This document shows, piece after piece, positions 25,432 through 34,198 of a DNA stretch of 64,000 nt. The stretch lies in assembly GCF_900091315.1 (NCBI RefSeq), contig NZ_FLSP01000001.1:1-64000 (forward strand). Reading direction: 5' to 3'. The stretch's first letter is position 1. The number at the start of each line of letters is the position of its first letter. The DNA is from Streptomyces sp. DI166 (GTDB taxonomy: Bacteria > Actinomycetota > Actinomycetes > Streptomycetales > Streptomycetaceae). The position numbers were made by a program, and so were the translations under genes. The notes under the pieces are model-generated. The model saw nothing but the letters and a program-made list of their open reading frames with translations, searched no databases and was not told where the DNA came from.

Positions 25432-27306
25432 TTGAGCCGTACGACCGTCCGTCTCACCGTGGCACAGGCCCTGGTGCGGTTCCTTTCCGCCCAGTACTCC
25501 GAGCGCGACGGTGTCCGGCACCGGCTGATCGCCGGTACCTGGGGCATCTTCGGCCACGGCAACGTCGCCGGAGTCGGGCAGGCGCTGCTGGAGGCCGGTG
25601 AGTCGGCGATGCCCTTCCACCAGGGTCGCAACGAGCAGGCGATGGTGCACGCCGCGGTCGCCCACGCGCGCCACCTGAACCGGCTGTCCGCGCAGGCCGT
25701 GACCACCTCCATCGGCCCCGGCGCCACCAACCTGGTCACCGGCGCGGCCCTGGCCACCATCAACCGCCTCCCCGTCCTGCTGCTACCCGGCGACACCTTC
25801 GCCACCCGCCCCGCGGACCCCCTCCTGCAGCAGCTGGAGCACCCCGCCGAGGCCGACGTCTCGGTGAACGACACCCTGCGCCCGGTGTCGAGGTACTTCG
25901 ACCGGATCACCCGCCCGGAGGCGCTGATCCCCTCCGCCCTGGCCGCGATGCGCGTGCTCACCGACCCCGCCGAGACCGGCGCCGTCACCCTCGCCCTCCC
26001 CCAGGACGTGCAGGCGGAGGCCTTCGACTGGCCCGAGGAGTTCCTCGCCGACCGCGTCTGGCACGTACGACGGCCCGCGCCCGACCCCGTCGAGCTCGCC
26101 GATGCCGTCCGCGCGATCCGCTCCGCCGCCCGCCCGCTGATCGTGGCGGGCGGCGGAGTGCACCACAGCGAGGCCGAGGAGGCGCTGCGCGCCCTGGTGG
26201 ACGCCACCGGCATCCCGGTCGCCGCCACCCAGGCCGGGAAGGGCTCGCTGCGCCACGACCACCCCGCCGACCTGGGCGGCATCGGTCACACCGGTACCGC
26301 GGTCGCCGACGACCTCGCGCGCACCGCCGACCTGGTGATCGGCGTAGGCACCCGTTACACCGACTTCACCACCGCCTCGAACACCCTCTTCCAGCACCCC
26401 GGGGTCCGCTTCCTCAACCTCAACATCACCGCCTTCGACGCCCACAAGCTGGCCGCCCGGCCCCTGGTCTGCGACGCGCGCACCGGCCTGGAACGGCTGA
26501 CCGCCGAACTGGCCGGGCACCGGGTGGCGCGGGCGTACGAGGAGGAGTACCGCGCGGGCAAGGAGCGCTGGGAGCGGGCGGTCGACGAGGCCTACCGCGC
26601 CGACGACCCGACCGCCGTACCGACCCAGACCCAGGTGCTCGGGGCGCTGGACGTGGTCGTCGGGGACGAGGACGTGGTGATCAACGCGGCCGGTTCGCTC
26701 CCCGGTGACCTGCACAAACTGTGGCGGGCGCGCAGTCCCCGCCAGTACCACCTGGAGTACGGCTACTCGTGCATGGGCTACGAGATCCCCGCCACGATCG
26801 GCGTCCAGCAGGCCGCCCCGGGCACCCCGGTGTGGGCGCTGGTCGGGGACGGCACCTACCTGATGATGCCGACCGAGATCGTCACCGCGGTCCAGGAGGG
26901 CCTGCCGGTCAACCTGGTCCTGGTGCAGAACCACGGCTACGCCTCCATCGGCGGCCTGTCCGAGTCCGTGGGCGCAGAACGGTTCGGCACCGCCTACCGC
27001 CACCGGGCCGCCGACGGTACCTTCAGCGGCACCCCTCTCCCGGTCGACCTGGCCGCCAACGCGGGCAGCCTCGGCATGGAGGTGCTGCGCGCCAAGACCG
27101 TGGGCGAACTGCGCGAGGCCCTCGCGACCGCCCGCGCCTCGGACCGCCCCACCTGTGTGTACGTCGAGACCGACCCCGCGCCCACCGCTCCCCCGGCCGA
27201 GGCCTGGTGGGACGTGCCGGTCGCCGAGACCGCGTCCCGCCCGGCCGCGGTCGAGGCCCGCCGGGAGTACGACCGGCAGGCAGCCGCCCGCCGCCGCCAC
27301 CTCTGA
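25432..27306 (+). CDS. iolD: 3D-(3,5/4)-trihydroxycyclohexane-1,2-dione hydrolase
   Basis: 624 aa, the normal IolD length. A thiamine-diphosphate enzyme: the N-terminal GRNEQAMVHAAVAHA contains the cofactor-activating Glu68, and the C-terminal GDGTYLMMPTE (GDG at about 472-474) is the ThDP/Mg motif. IFGHGNVAGVGQAL and VTTSIGPGATNLVTGAA are IolD-type sequences. It opens the cyclohexanedione ring in myo-inositol breakdown. The start is a TTG at 25432 with GGAG seven bases upstream. It is divergent from the importer operon and followed after 27 bp by a GntR regulator. iolA, iolB and iolC are not in the window. Confidence 0.88.
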   Translation: MSRTTVRLTVAQALVRFLSAQYSERDGVRHRLIAGTWGIFGHGNVAGVGQALLEAGESAMPFHQGRNEQAMVHAAVAHARHLNRLSAQAVTTSIGPGATNLVTGAALATINRLPVLLLPGDTFATRPADPLLQQLEHPAEADVSVNDTLRPVSRYFDRITRPEALIPSALAAMRVLTDPAETGAVTLALPQDVQAEAFDWPEEFLADRVWHVRRPAPDPVELADAVRAIRSAARPLIVAGGGVHHSEAEEALRALVDATGIPVAATQAGKGSLRHDHPADLGGIGHTGTAVADDLARTADLVIGVGTRYTDFTTASNTLFQHPGVRFLNLNITAFDAHKLAARPLVCDARTGLERLTAELAGHRVARAYEEEYRAGKERWERAVDEAYRADDPTAVPTQTQVLGALDVVVGDEDVVINAAGSLPGDLHKLWRARSPRQYHLEYGYSCMGYEIPATIGVQQAAPGTPVWALVGDGTYLMMPTEIVTAVQEGLPVNLVLVQNHGYASIGGLSESVGAERFGTAYRHRAADGTFSGTPLPVDLAANAGSLGMEVLRAKTVGELREALATARASDRPTCVYVETDPAPTAPPAEAWWDVPVAETASRPAAVEARREYDRQAAARRRHL

Positions 27307-27333
27307 CCGCAGCCCGAAAGGCAGGTACGTCCC

Positions 27334-28119
27334 ATGGCGAAAACCCGAGACCGCGCCCGGGAACGGGTCGGCTCCCCGCTCGACACCCTGCACTTCGCAC
27401 TCGACCGGAGCAGTCCGGTACCGCTCTACTACCAGCTCGCCCAGCAGCTGGAGGCGGCGATCGAGCACGGCGCGCTGGCCCCCGGCAACCTGCTCGGCAA
27501 CGAGATAGACCTGTCCACCCGGCTCGGCCTGTCCCGGCCCACCGTCCGCCAGGCCATCCAGTCCCTGGTCGACAAGGGGCTGCTGGTGCGCCGCCGAGGG
27601 GTGGGCACCCAGGTGGTACACAGCCAGGTCAAGCGCTCACTGGAGCTGAGCAGCCTCTACGACGACCTGGAGGCGGCCGGACAGGGCCCCACCACCAGGG
27701 TCGTACGCAATGAGACCGTCCCGGCGTCGGCGGACGTCGCCGCCGCCCTGGGCCTGGCGGAGGGCGCCGACGTGATCGTCCTGGAGCGGCTGCGCGCCAC
27801 CCACGGCCAGCCGGTGGCGCTGCTGTGCAACTACCTGCCCGCCGGCCTGCTGGACCTCGACACCGCCCGGCTGGAGACGACCGGCCTGTACCGGATGATG
27901 CGCGCGGCCGGGGTCACCCTGCACAGCGCCCGGCAGACCGTCGGCGCCCGCAGCGCGACCGCGGAGGAGGCGGCCCGGCTGGACGAGAAGGAGGGCGCCG
28001 CCGTGCTCACCATGCAGCGCACGGCGTACGACGACACGGGCCGGGCGGTGGAGTACGGCAGCCACATCTACCGGGCCTCGCGGTACGCGTTCGACTTCCA
28101 GTTGCTGGTGCGGACCTGA
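27334..28119 (+). CDS. GntR/HutC family regulator (UTRA domain)
   Basis: 261 aa. Winged helix at about residues 30-98 (SSPVPLYYQLAQQLEAAIEH, STRLGLSRPTVRQAIQSLVD, LVRRRGVGTQVV) and a C-terminal UTRA ligand domain ending in YGSHIYRASRYAFDFQL. It lies 27 bp after iolD and is probably cotranscribed, so it is the likely local repressor of the inositol genes, with a dyad at 25310 as a candidate site. AAAGGCAGG precedes ATG 27334. Confidence 0.88.
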   Translation: MAKTRDRARERVGSPLDTLHFALDRSSPVPLYYQLAQQLEAAIEHGALAPGNLLGNEIDLSTRLGLSRPTVRQAIQSLVDKGLLVRRRGVGTQVVHSQVKRSLELSSLYDDLEAAGQGPTTRVVRNETVPASADVAAALGLAEGADVIVLERLRATHGQPVALLCNYLPAGLLDLDTARLETTGLYRMMRAAGVTLHSARQTVGARSATAEEAARLDEKEGAAVLTMQRTAYDDTGRAVEYGSHIYRASRYAFDFQLLVRT

Positions 28120-28127
28120 GGCATGGG

Positions 28128-28181
28128 TTGACCGCGCGGACAATGTGGGGCAAACATGTACATATACGTCGTAAACATATG
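28128..28181 (+). promoter_or_regulatory. Glycan-cluster operator A with promoter
   Basis: -35-like TTGACC (28128-28133) and a weak -10 CAAACA (28151-28156). The operator starts right after it: left half TGTACATATACG (28157-28168), centre T, right half CGTAAACATATG (28170-28181). It is one of four near-identical 25-bp sites (also 32789, 39993, 42989). The distance from -35 to operator (29 bp) is the same as at site C. Confidence 0.75.
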
Positions 28182-28293
28182 GCGTTGACACTGCCGGAGC
28201 CGGCGACCTCCCGGTGGGCGGCGACGGCAGGTGTCCGGGCACTCACCGCTCATGGGGATACCCGACGGATCGATTCCCGGAGACTCCAGCACC

Positions 28294-29127
28294 ATGAACG
28301 CTTCGCATCTCACCGACCCCAGCCCCTTCCCCCCGCCCTCCCGCAACGGCGCCGCCCCGCCACCCGCCGCCCGCAGATGGACGGACCGGCCCGCCCACCC
28401 CCTGCGCCGCGCGGAGGACCGGCCCCCGCCCCGGGCCACCGTCAGCCTGGTCGTGCCCGCCCGCAACGAGGCACGCAACATCCCCTGGGTCTTCGAACAG
28501 ATCCCGGACTGCGTCGACGAGGTCCTCCTGGTCGACGGCGACTCCAGCGACGCCACGGTCCACATGGCCAGGCAGTGCCTGCCGACCGTCCGCCACGTCC
28601 GCCAGAAGGGCCCGGGCAAGGGCAACGCCCTGCGGACCGGGTTCCTCGCCGCGGACGGCGACTACATCGTGATGATCGACGCGGACGGCAGCATGCTGCC
28701 CGAGGAGATCCCGCACTTCCTGCACTTCCTGGACAACGGCTACGACTTCGTCAAGGGCTCGCGGTTCATCGCGGGCGGCGGATCGCTCGACATCACCCGG
28801 ATCCGGCGCTGGGGCAACCACGCGCTGCTGGCGATGGTGAACCGCCTCTACGACGCCAGGCTCACCGATCTCTGCTACGGGTACTGCGCCTTCCGCCGCA
28901 GCTTCCTGGACGACCTCGACCTGCACTCCACCGGGTTCGAGATCGAGACGGAGATGATCGCGCACGCCCTGCGCTCCGGCCTGCGGATCGCCGAGGTCCC
29001 GAGCCTGGAACTGCCCCGCCGCAGCGGCCACTCCAACCTGCACGCGGTGTCCGACGGCCGCCGGGTGCTGCGCACGCTGCTCGCCGAGCGACCGGGGGCA
29101 CAGTCAGCGGCCGCGCGGAGCGACTGA
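28294..29127 (+). CDS. Family 2 glycosyltransferase, polyprenyl-phosphate-sugar synthase-like
   Basis: 277 aa. GT-A fold with VSLVVPARNEARNIPWV at about residues 50-66, DEVLLVDGDSSDAT, the nucleotide-sugar/metal motif VMIDADGSM, and FVKGSRFIAGGGS, as in DPM1/DPG-type enzymes that load a sugar onto polyprenyl phosphate. No C-terminal membrane helices. ATG 28294 (GGAG upstream) is chosen; GTG 28231 would add 21 residues. It is the first gene under operator A. Its stop overlaps the next start (TGATG). It likely makes the lipid-linked sugar donor used by the GT-C-like protein at 30637. Confidence 0.8.
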   Translation: MNASHLTDPSPFPPPSRNGAAPPPAARRWTDRPAHPLRRAEDRPPPRATVSLVVPARNEARNIPWVFEQIPDCVDEVLLVDGDSSDATVHMARQCLPTVRHVRQKGPGKGNALRTGFLAADGDYIVMIDADGSMLPEEIPHFLHFLDNGYDFVKGSRFIAGGGSLDITRIRRWGNHALLAMVNRLYDARLTDLCYGYCAFRRSFLDDLDLHSTGFEIETEMIAHALRSGLRIAEVPSLELPRRSGHSNLHAVSDGRRVLRTLLAERPGAQSAAARSD

Positions 29128-30434
29128 TGAGTGCCACCGACCATCGCCTGCACGTTCCGACCGTCACCCCCGTCCAGGTGGTGGACATGGATCTGGCCGA
29201 ACCGGGCCGGTTCAGCCCACCCGGCAGCCGCGAACGGATCCGGCCGCAGGGCCGAGTCCTCGCCCTGGTGCGACTGCGGGGCCATCCGCTCGGGATGGTC
29301 GGCGCCACCGGCACCGACCCCGCGCGGCTGTGGCAGAGCCTCGCCGACACGGCCCGGCGCGAACTCGAAGTCCCGGCCGCCGACTCCGCCCGGAAGCCCT
29401 CCCCGCCCGGCAAAGGGGCCGTCGGCACTCCCGGCATCAGCGTGGTCGTCGCCACCCACAACCGGTGCGAACTGCTGCGCCGAGGCCTGGAGTCGCTGCT
29501 CCACCTGGACTACCCGAAGGAGCGGTACGAGATCGTCGTGGTGGACAACGCTCCGGCGGACGACGCGACCGAGCGGCTGATCCGCGAGGAGTACCGCACG
29601 CGGGTCCGCTATGTACGGGAGCCCGTCGCAGGCCTAGCCCGGGCCCGCAACCGGGGACTGGCCGCCGCCCGGAACGGCATCGTCGCCTTCACCGACGACG
29701 ACACCCTGGTCGACCCCGGCTGGCTGTCCGCGCTGGCCGAGAGCTTCACCGCGAACCAGGCGGTCAGCTGTGTGACGGGGCTGATCGCCCCCGCCGAACT
29801 CCAGACCGAGGCCCAGGCCGTGCTGGAACGGCACAACGGTTTCGGCAAGGGGTACGACACCCGCACCTGGTCGCTGCACGACCCACCCGAGGATCCGCTC
29901 TTCCCGTTCACCACGGGGCAGTTCGGGGGCGGCGCCAACATGGCCTTCCGCACCGAGGTTCTCCGGGCCCTCGGCGGCTTCGACACGGCCACCAGCGCCG
30001 GAACGCCCGCGTACGGCGGAGAAGATCTGCTGGTCTTCTTCCAGGTGCTCGTCAACGGCGGCACGCTCGCCTACCAGCCCGACGCGATCATCTGGCACAG
30101 TCAGCGGCGTTCCCTGGAAGCCCTGTCGACGCAGATCTTCTCCTACGGCGCCGGATTCACCGCCTACCTGACCGCCGCGCTCGTCCACGAGCCCCGCATG
30201 CTGCCCGTGCTGCTGCGCAAGCTGCCCGGCGGCCTCCGCTACATGGCGGCCAGGGCGGACCGCCTCACCAACGACGACGGCGCGGGCTGGTCCCGCCGAC
30301 TCACTCTCCTGGAAGTGCAGGGGATGCTGTACGGCCCGCTGGGCTATCTGCGCAGCCGCCTTTCCGACCGCCATCACGAGCGTGACGGTCACCCCCGGGA
30401 CACACGTCGAGTGGCTGCGGCACAACGTCTGTGA
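29127..30434 (+). CDS. Family 2 glycosyltransferase with N-terminal extension
   Basis: 435 aa. A roughly 110-residue N-terminal region (VVDMDLAEPGRFSPPG, VLALVRLRGHPLGMV) precedes a GT2 domain that begins ISVVVATHNRCELLRRGLES. It carries the DDD metal motif (VAFTDDDTLVD) and the acceptor-site GGEDLLVFF. The C-terminal part has amphipathic helices and may associate with the membrane. It is coupled to the previous gene by a TGATG overlap. Probably adds one residue of the repeat unit; the sugar is unknown. Confidence 0.82.
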   Translation: MSATDHRLHVPTVTPVQVVDMDLAEPGRFSPPGSRERIRPQGRVLALVRLRGHPLGMVGATGTDPARLWQSLADTARRELEVPAADSARKPSPPGKGAVGTPGISVVVATHNRCELLRRGLESLLHLDYPKERYEIVVVDNAPADDATERLIREEYRTRVRYVREPVAGLARARNRGLAAARNGIVAFTDDDTLVDPGWLSALAESFTANQAVSCVTGLIAPAELQTEAQAVLERHNGFGKGYDTRTWSLHDPPEDPLFPFTTGQFGGGANMAFRTEVLRALGGFDTATSAGTPAYGGEDLLVFFQVLVNGGTLAYQPDAIIWHSQRRSLEALSTQIFSYGAGFTAYLTAALVHEPRMLPVLLRKLPGGLRYMAARADRLTNDDGAGWSRRLTLLEVQGMLYGPLGYLRSRLSDRHHERDGHPRDTRRVAAAQRL

Positions 30435-30636
30435 TCCACTGGGTTGACCTTGCAGCCGGTGTCCGCCGAGCCTCGGGACGTTGAGCAACTACCTGTGCGG
30501 ACCACGGCTGCTGCCGCCGTCTGACCAATTCCGCCGTTCCGTCACCCGGAAGCCTGGCCATGATTGACGTGCAGAAACCCACCGCCGCCGACCAGACCTC
30601 GCCGTGCGCGGCGAGCGTTCTTCCCCGGAGCCGTCG

Positions 30637-32418
30637 GTGAGCGGAACGCTGCCGAGGGCCGCGACGCTCCGGCCCGGCTGGCAGCGGCTCAGGCGGGCGG
30701 GCGCCGGTACCTGGACGGCGGTCGGCGCGCTGCCCGTCGCGGTCGCGCTCTGGCTGTTCTCGCTGCGGGACGTGCACCTCGAAGCCATGGGGGATCTCGG
30801 ACTGCTGCAGGTCCTGCCGGTGACGTTCTGGGTCGCGCTCGCGCTCCTGACCGTCGGCTTCTGCGCGGCGGCGAGCGACCGGCGGACCCCCAACGGCCTG
30901 TACGCGGGTTATGTGGTCGCGCTGATCGCGATCATCCACGCCACACCGTCGCTGCTCTACCCGGAACTGCGGTACGCCTGGGCGTGGAAGCACGTGGCCG
31001 TCATCGACGCCATGGTCCGGCACAACGGCCAGGTGCCCGACGCGGGCGGCTTCGACATCTACAACCAGTGGCCGGGCTTCTTCCAGTTCAACGCCCTGCT
31101 GCTGAAGGCCACCGGGCTGGAGTCGCCGCTGGGGTACGCCCTGTGGGCCCAGCCGCTGGTGAACCTCCTGCTGATCGGCCCGCTCCTGCTGGTCTTCCGG
31201 TCGGTCACCGACAACCGGAGGCTCATCTGGTCGGCCACCTGGATCTACTACGCCTGTTCCTGGGTGGCACAGGACTACTTCGCACCGCAGGCCTTCGCCT
31301 TCCTGCTCTTCATGTGCGTGATGGCCCTCGTACTGCGCCAGTTGCAGTCCTCGCGGCGGCCGGGGCAGGAGGAGGCTCGGCGCGGCTGGCCACTGCCCCG
31401 CCTGGTCATGGTGCTGGTCATCGAGGCCGCGATCGTCTCCTCCCACCAGCTCACCCCGATGATGCTGATCAGCGCGCTGCTGCTGCTCTCCTTCCCCCGG
31501 CGCAACCGACGGGTGACGCTGCCGCCCCTGGCAGGTGCGCTCGCCCTGACCCTGCTCTGGGACCTGACCGTGGCGCGGCGGTATGTGTCGGACAACCTGG
31601 GCGACTTCATCAGCTCGCTGGCACGGCCCGACGCCAACCTCTGGTCCGGCGTGAGCAGGCTGGCCGACGCCGCCCCGAGCCAGGTCATGGTGGCCTGGAT
31701 CGAGCGCGGTCTGACCGGGGCCGTGTTCCTGCTGGCCGCCCTGGCCTTCGTGGTGCGGCCCTGGACCCGTCGCACACCGCTGCCGTTGCTCGTACTCGCT
31801 CCCTTTCTGCCCGGGCTGGCCAACGCCTACGGCGGGGAGATGGTCTTCCGGGCCTATCTGTTCGCGCTGCCGGCCGCCGCGTTCCTGATCGCGGCCCTGC
31901 TGTTCCCGCCCGGCGCACGCCTGCCGGTGGCGATGCCCGTGATCTGCGTCCTGCTGCTGGCCATGCTCGGCGGCCTGGTGTTCGGCTACTACGCCAAGGA
32001 GGACGAGAACCAGTTCACCGCCGAGGAGGCGGCAGCCATGCGATTCGTCACGACCAGGACCCCGCCCGACTCACTGATCATTTCCGTGACCGCTTCCGCG
32101 CCCGGCCTGGAAATGCGCTACGACCGGCACGAGAACCTGCAAATGATCGATCGGGACGTGGAAACCAGACGTGCCCTGGTGAAGGATCCGCTGACCGGCC
32201 TGGAACCGCTCCTGGCGAGGGCACACGGCAGACCGACGTACATCGTGCTCAACGACGCGCAGCAGTCGGCGGTGTACCTGAACGGCGACATGCCCGCCGA
32301 TTTCATCGGGCGACTGAACTCGGCGCTGGCCGAGGCGCCGAATTTCACCCCGGTCTACCGGAACAAGGACGCGGTGGTCTACCGGTACGACCGCACGGCG
32401 GCGGGTGAGGGCGCGTGA
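30637..32418 (+). CDS. Polytopic GT-C-like membrane glycosyltransferase
   Basis: 593 aa with about 12 predicted membrane helices and a soluble C-terminal domain of about 130 residues (from about 460). After helix 3 the first large extracytoplasmic loop holds acidic residues (PELRYAWAWKHVAVID, GFDIYNQWPGF), as expected of GT-C enzymes that use polyprenyl-linked sugars. No close family is recognisable. The GTG at 30637 has GGAG seven bases upstream; a GTG at 30604 (11 more residues) has none. A 200-bp gap separates it from the preceding gene, and its stop overlaps the next start (GTGA). Polymerase or lipid-sugar transferase activity is inferred. Confidence 0.65.
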   Translation: MSGTLPRAATLRPGWQRLRRAGAGTWTAVGALPVAVALWLFSLRDVHLEAMGDLGLLQVLPVTFWVALALLTVGFCAAASDRRTPNGLYAGYVVALIAIIHATPSLLYPELRYAWAWKHVAVIDAMVRHNGQVPDAGGFDIYNQWPGFFQFNALLLKATGLESPLGYALWAQPLVNLLLIGPLLLVFRSVTDNRRLIWSATWIYYACSWVAQDYFAPQAFAFLLFMCVMALVLRQLQSSRRPGQEEARRGWPLPRLVMVLVIEAAIVSSHQLTPMMLISALLLLSFPRRNRRVTLPPLAGALALTLLWDLTVARRYVSDNLGDFISSLARPDANLWSGVSRLADAAPSQVMVAWIERGLTGAVFLLAALAFVVRPWTRRTPLPLLVLAPFLPGLANAYGGEMVFRAYLFALPAAAFLIAALLFPPGARLPVAMPVICVLLLAMLGGLVFGYYAKEDENQFTAEEAAAMRFVTTRTPPDSLIISVTASAPGLEMRYDRHENLQMIDRDVETRRALVKDPLTGLEPLLARAHGRPTYIVLNDAQQSAVYLNGDMPADFIGRLNSALAEAPNFTPVYRNKDAVVYRYDRTAAGEGA

Positions 32419-32765
32419 ACGGGCTGCGCTGGACCGTCGCCGCCTCGGGGTGGGTGGCTCTTGCCGCCACGGCTCTTCCGGCGGAATTCCCGCTGCGGGT
32501 GCTGGTGACGGTCGTCTTTCTGCTCACGTGTCCCGGTCTCGCGGTCACTCTGGCGTTCGCGAGGAAATCCTTCGCTTCCGGCGCCGGCCGCGCGGCCGTA
32601 CTGGAAGTCACCGTTCTCGCCGGGGCCCTCAGTCTTTCGATTTCGGCCCTGGTCGCGGAGGCGCTGTTCCTCACCGAGGTATTCACCCCCACTCGGGCTC
32701 TGATCACCCTGGCGGTCATCACATCGGCCGCGGCTCTGGCGCCTTCCACTGTGATCAATTCTTGA
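32415..32765 (+). CDS. Small membrane protein of the glycan cluster
   Basis: 116 aa with four hydrophobic segments (about 6-26, 28-48, 61-84, 92-112) and little else; no family recognised. The GTG start overlaps the stop of the GT-C-like gene (GTGA), so it is coupled and probably acts with it, for example as an accessory subunit. It ends 24 bp before operator B. Confidence 0.7.
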   Translation: MNGLRWTVAASGWVALAATALPAEFPLRVLVTVVFLLTCPGLAVTLAFARKSFASGAGRAAVLEVTVLAGALSLSISALVAEALFLTEVFTPTRALITLAVITSAAALAPSTVINS

Positions 32766-32813
32766 CTAATCCAACCCAGCGCTTAAGATGTATGTATACG
32801 CCGTAAACGCACA
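32762..32813 (+). promoter_or_regulatory. Glycan-cluster operator B with promoter
   Basis: -35 TTGACT (32762-32767), 16-nt spacer, -10 TAAGAT (32784-32789). The operator follows: left half TGTATGTATACG (32789-32800), centre C, right half CGTAAACGCACA (32802-32813). The two halves match at 9 of 12 positions as an inverted repeat. It covers the expected transcription start, a repressor position. Confidence 0.8.
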
Positions 32814-32850
32814 GGTCTCCTAGCGCGCACGCGGGGATCGAGGGAAAGCC

Positions 32851-34197
32851 GTGCCATCTGGCCGAACTCTTCCGCCCGACGCCACAGCGATACCTGCGGC
32901 CATACGGGCGAGGCTGGCCGCGGCACTGCCGCGTGAGCCCCTGCTGCGCAACGGACATCTCCTGGCCGTCAGCTCCCTCGTCAGCACCGTTCTGGGAGCC
33001 GTCTTCTGGGTGTTCGCCACCCACTGGTACGACGCCAGGACCGTGGGCCTGAACTACGCCACCGTGTCCGCCGCCACGCTGCTGTCCACGATCGGGCAGC
33101 TCAACCTCTCCGACTTCCTGGTGCGCTTCCTGCCCGCCGCCGGACGTCACACCCGCAGGCTCGTACTCGCCTGCTACGCGGCCGGGATCGGGTTCAGCGT
33201 GCTGGCCGCCGTCGCCTTCCTCGCGCTCGTGCCCGTCGTCGCCCCCCGCCTCGACTTCCTCCTCGACCCGGTGACAGCCGTCTTCTTCGTGACGTACACC
33301 GCCGGTTACGCCGTCTTCGTCCTCCAGGACGGCGCGCTGACCGGGGTGCGGAGTCCGGGCTGGGTGGTGAACGAGAACCTGATCTTCGCCGTGGTGAAGA
33401 TCGTCCTCCTGGCGGCGGGGGCCGCGCTGGCGCTGTTCGCCGGAATCCTGATCTCCTGGGCCGGCGCACTGGTGGTGGCGCTCCTGGTCGCCAACTGGTT
33501 CCTGCTGCGTCGCGCGGTGCCCCGGCACGAGAAGGAGGCCCCGGACGCGGAACGCCCGCCCCGCCTGGTCGGATACGCGGTCGCGGACTACGCCGGCTCA
33601 CTGTTCCGTATGGCCGCCTACAGCCTGATGCCCCTTCTGGTGCTGAACGCCATGGGCGCCGAGTACAGCGCCTACTTCCTGATCGCCTGGGCCGTCGGCT
33701 GCATCCCCTACATGCTGGTCGCGAACATGGGCAGCTCCCTGATCGTGGAGTCGGCGCGCGATCCCCGGCAGCTGAACCCGCACACGGTCCGGGTGCTGCG
33801 CCACTCGGCACTGGCGATGGCCGCCGCGGCCGCGCTGATCATCGTCGTCGCGCCCACCCTGCTGTCGTTCTTCGGCCCGGAGTACGAGAGGCACGGCACC
33901 ACTCTGTTGCGGCTGCTGGCCCTCTCGGCGCTCCCGAACACGCTGGTGAGCCTGGCCGTCGACGTGGCCCGTGTGCGTCGCCGACTGCGCCTGATCGTCG
34001 GGATCCAGCTGACCCTGTGCGCTCTGGTGCTGGGCCTGTCCCAGGTGCTGCTGCCGCGGCTCGGACTCGCCGGAGCCGGTGTCGCCTGGCTGACGGCCGA
34101 GTGTCTGCTCGCCCTCTACCTCGTCGTCCGGCGCTCGCAGTGGCTGCCCCCTCGGCCCGCGGACTCGTTCGCGCCGCCCCCGGACAAGGAGAAGTAA
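32851..34197 (+). CDS. Polysaccharide flippase (MATE/Wzx-like)
   Basis: 448 aa with 12-14 hydrophobic segments, the FLVRFLPAAGRHTRR segment after helix 2 and a charged central loop (HEKEAPDAERPP) dividing two halves, as in MOP-superfamily lipid-linked oligosaccharide flippases. The GTG start at 32851 has GAGGGA upstream. It is the first gene behind operator B. It probably moves polyprenyl-linked glycan across the membrane. Confidence 0.8.
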   Translation: MPSGRTLPPDATAIPAAIRARLAAALPREPLLRNGHLLAVSSLVSTVLGAVFWVFATHWYDARTVGLNYATVSAATLLSTIGQLNLSDFLVRFLPAAGRHTRRLVLACYAAGIGFSVLAAVAFLALVPVVAPRLDFLLDPVTAVFFVTYTAGYAVFVLQDGALTGVRSPGWVVNENLIFAVVKIVLLAAGAALALFAGILISWAGALVVALLVANWFLLRRAVPRHEKEAPDAERPPRLVGYAVADYAGSLFRMAAYSLMPLLVLNAMGAEYSAYFLIAWAVGCIPYMLVANMGSSLIVESARDPRQLNPHTVRVLRHSALAMAAAAALIIVVAPTLLSFFGPEYERHGTTLLRLLALSALPNTLVSLAVDVARVRRRLRLIVGIQLTLCALVLGLSQVLLPRLGLAGAGVAWLTAECLLALYLVVRRSQWLPPRPADSFAPPPDKEK

Positions 34198-34198
34198 C

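Noticed and set aside
28231..28293. Upstream GTG start for the first glycosyltransferase
   Set aside because: It would add 21 residues unlike the family, and its ribosome site is poor compared with GGAG before 28294.
30435..30636. Possible extra small gene or operator copy between the GT2 and GT-C-like genes
   Set aside because: No convincing coding sequence and no copy of the 25-bp palindrome. It has TTGACC-like sequences only, so the gap may just be a leader.
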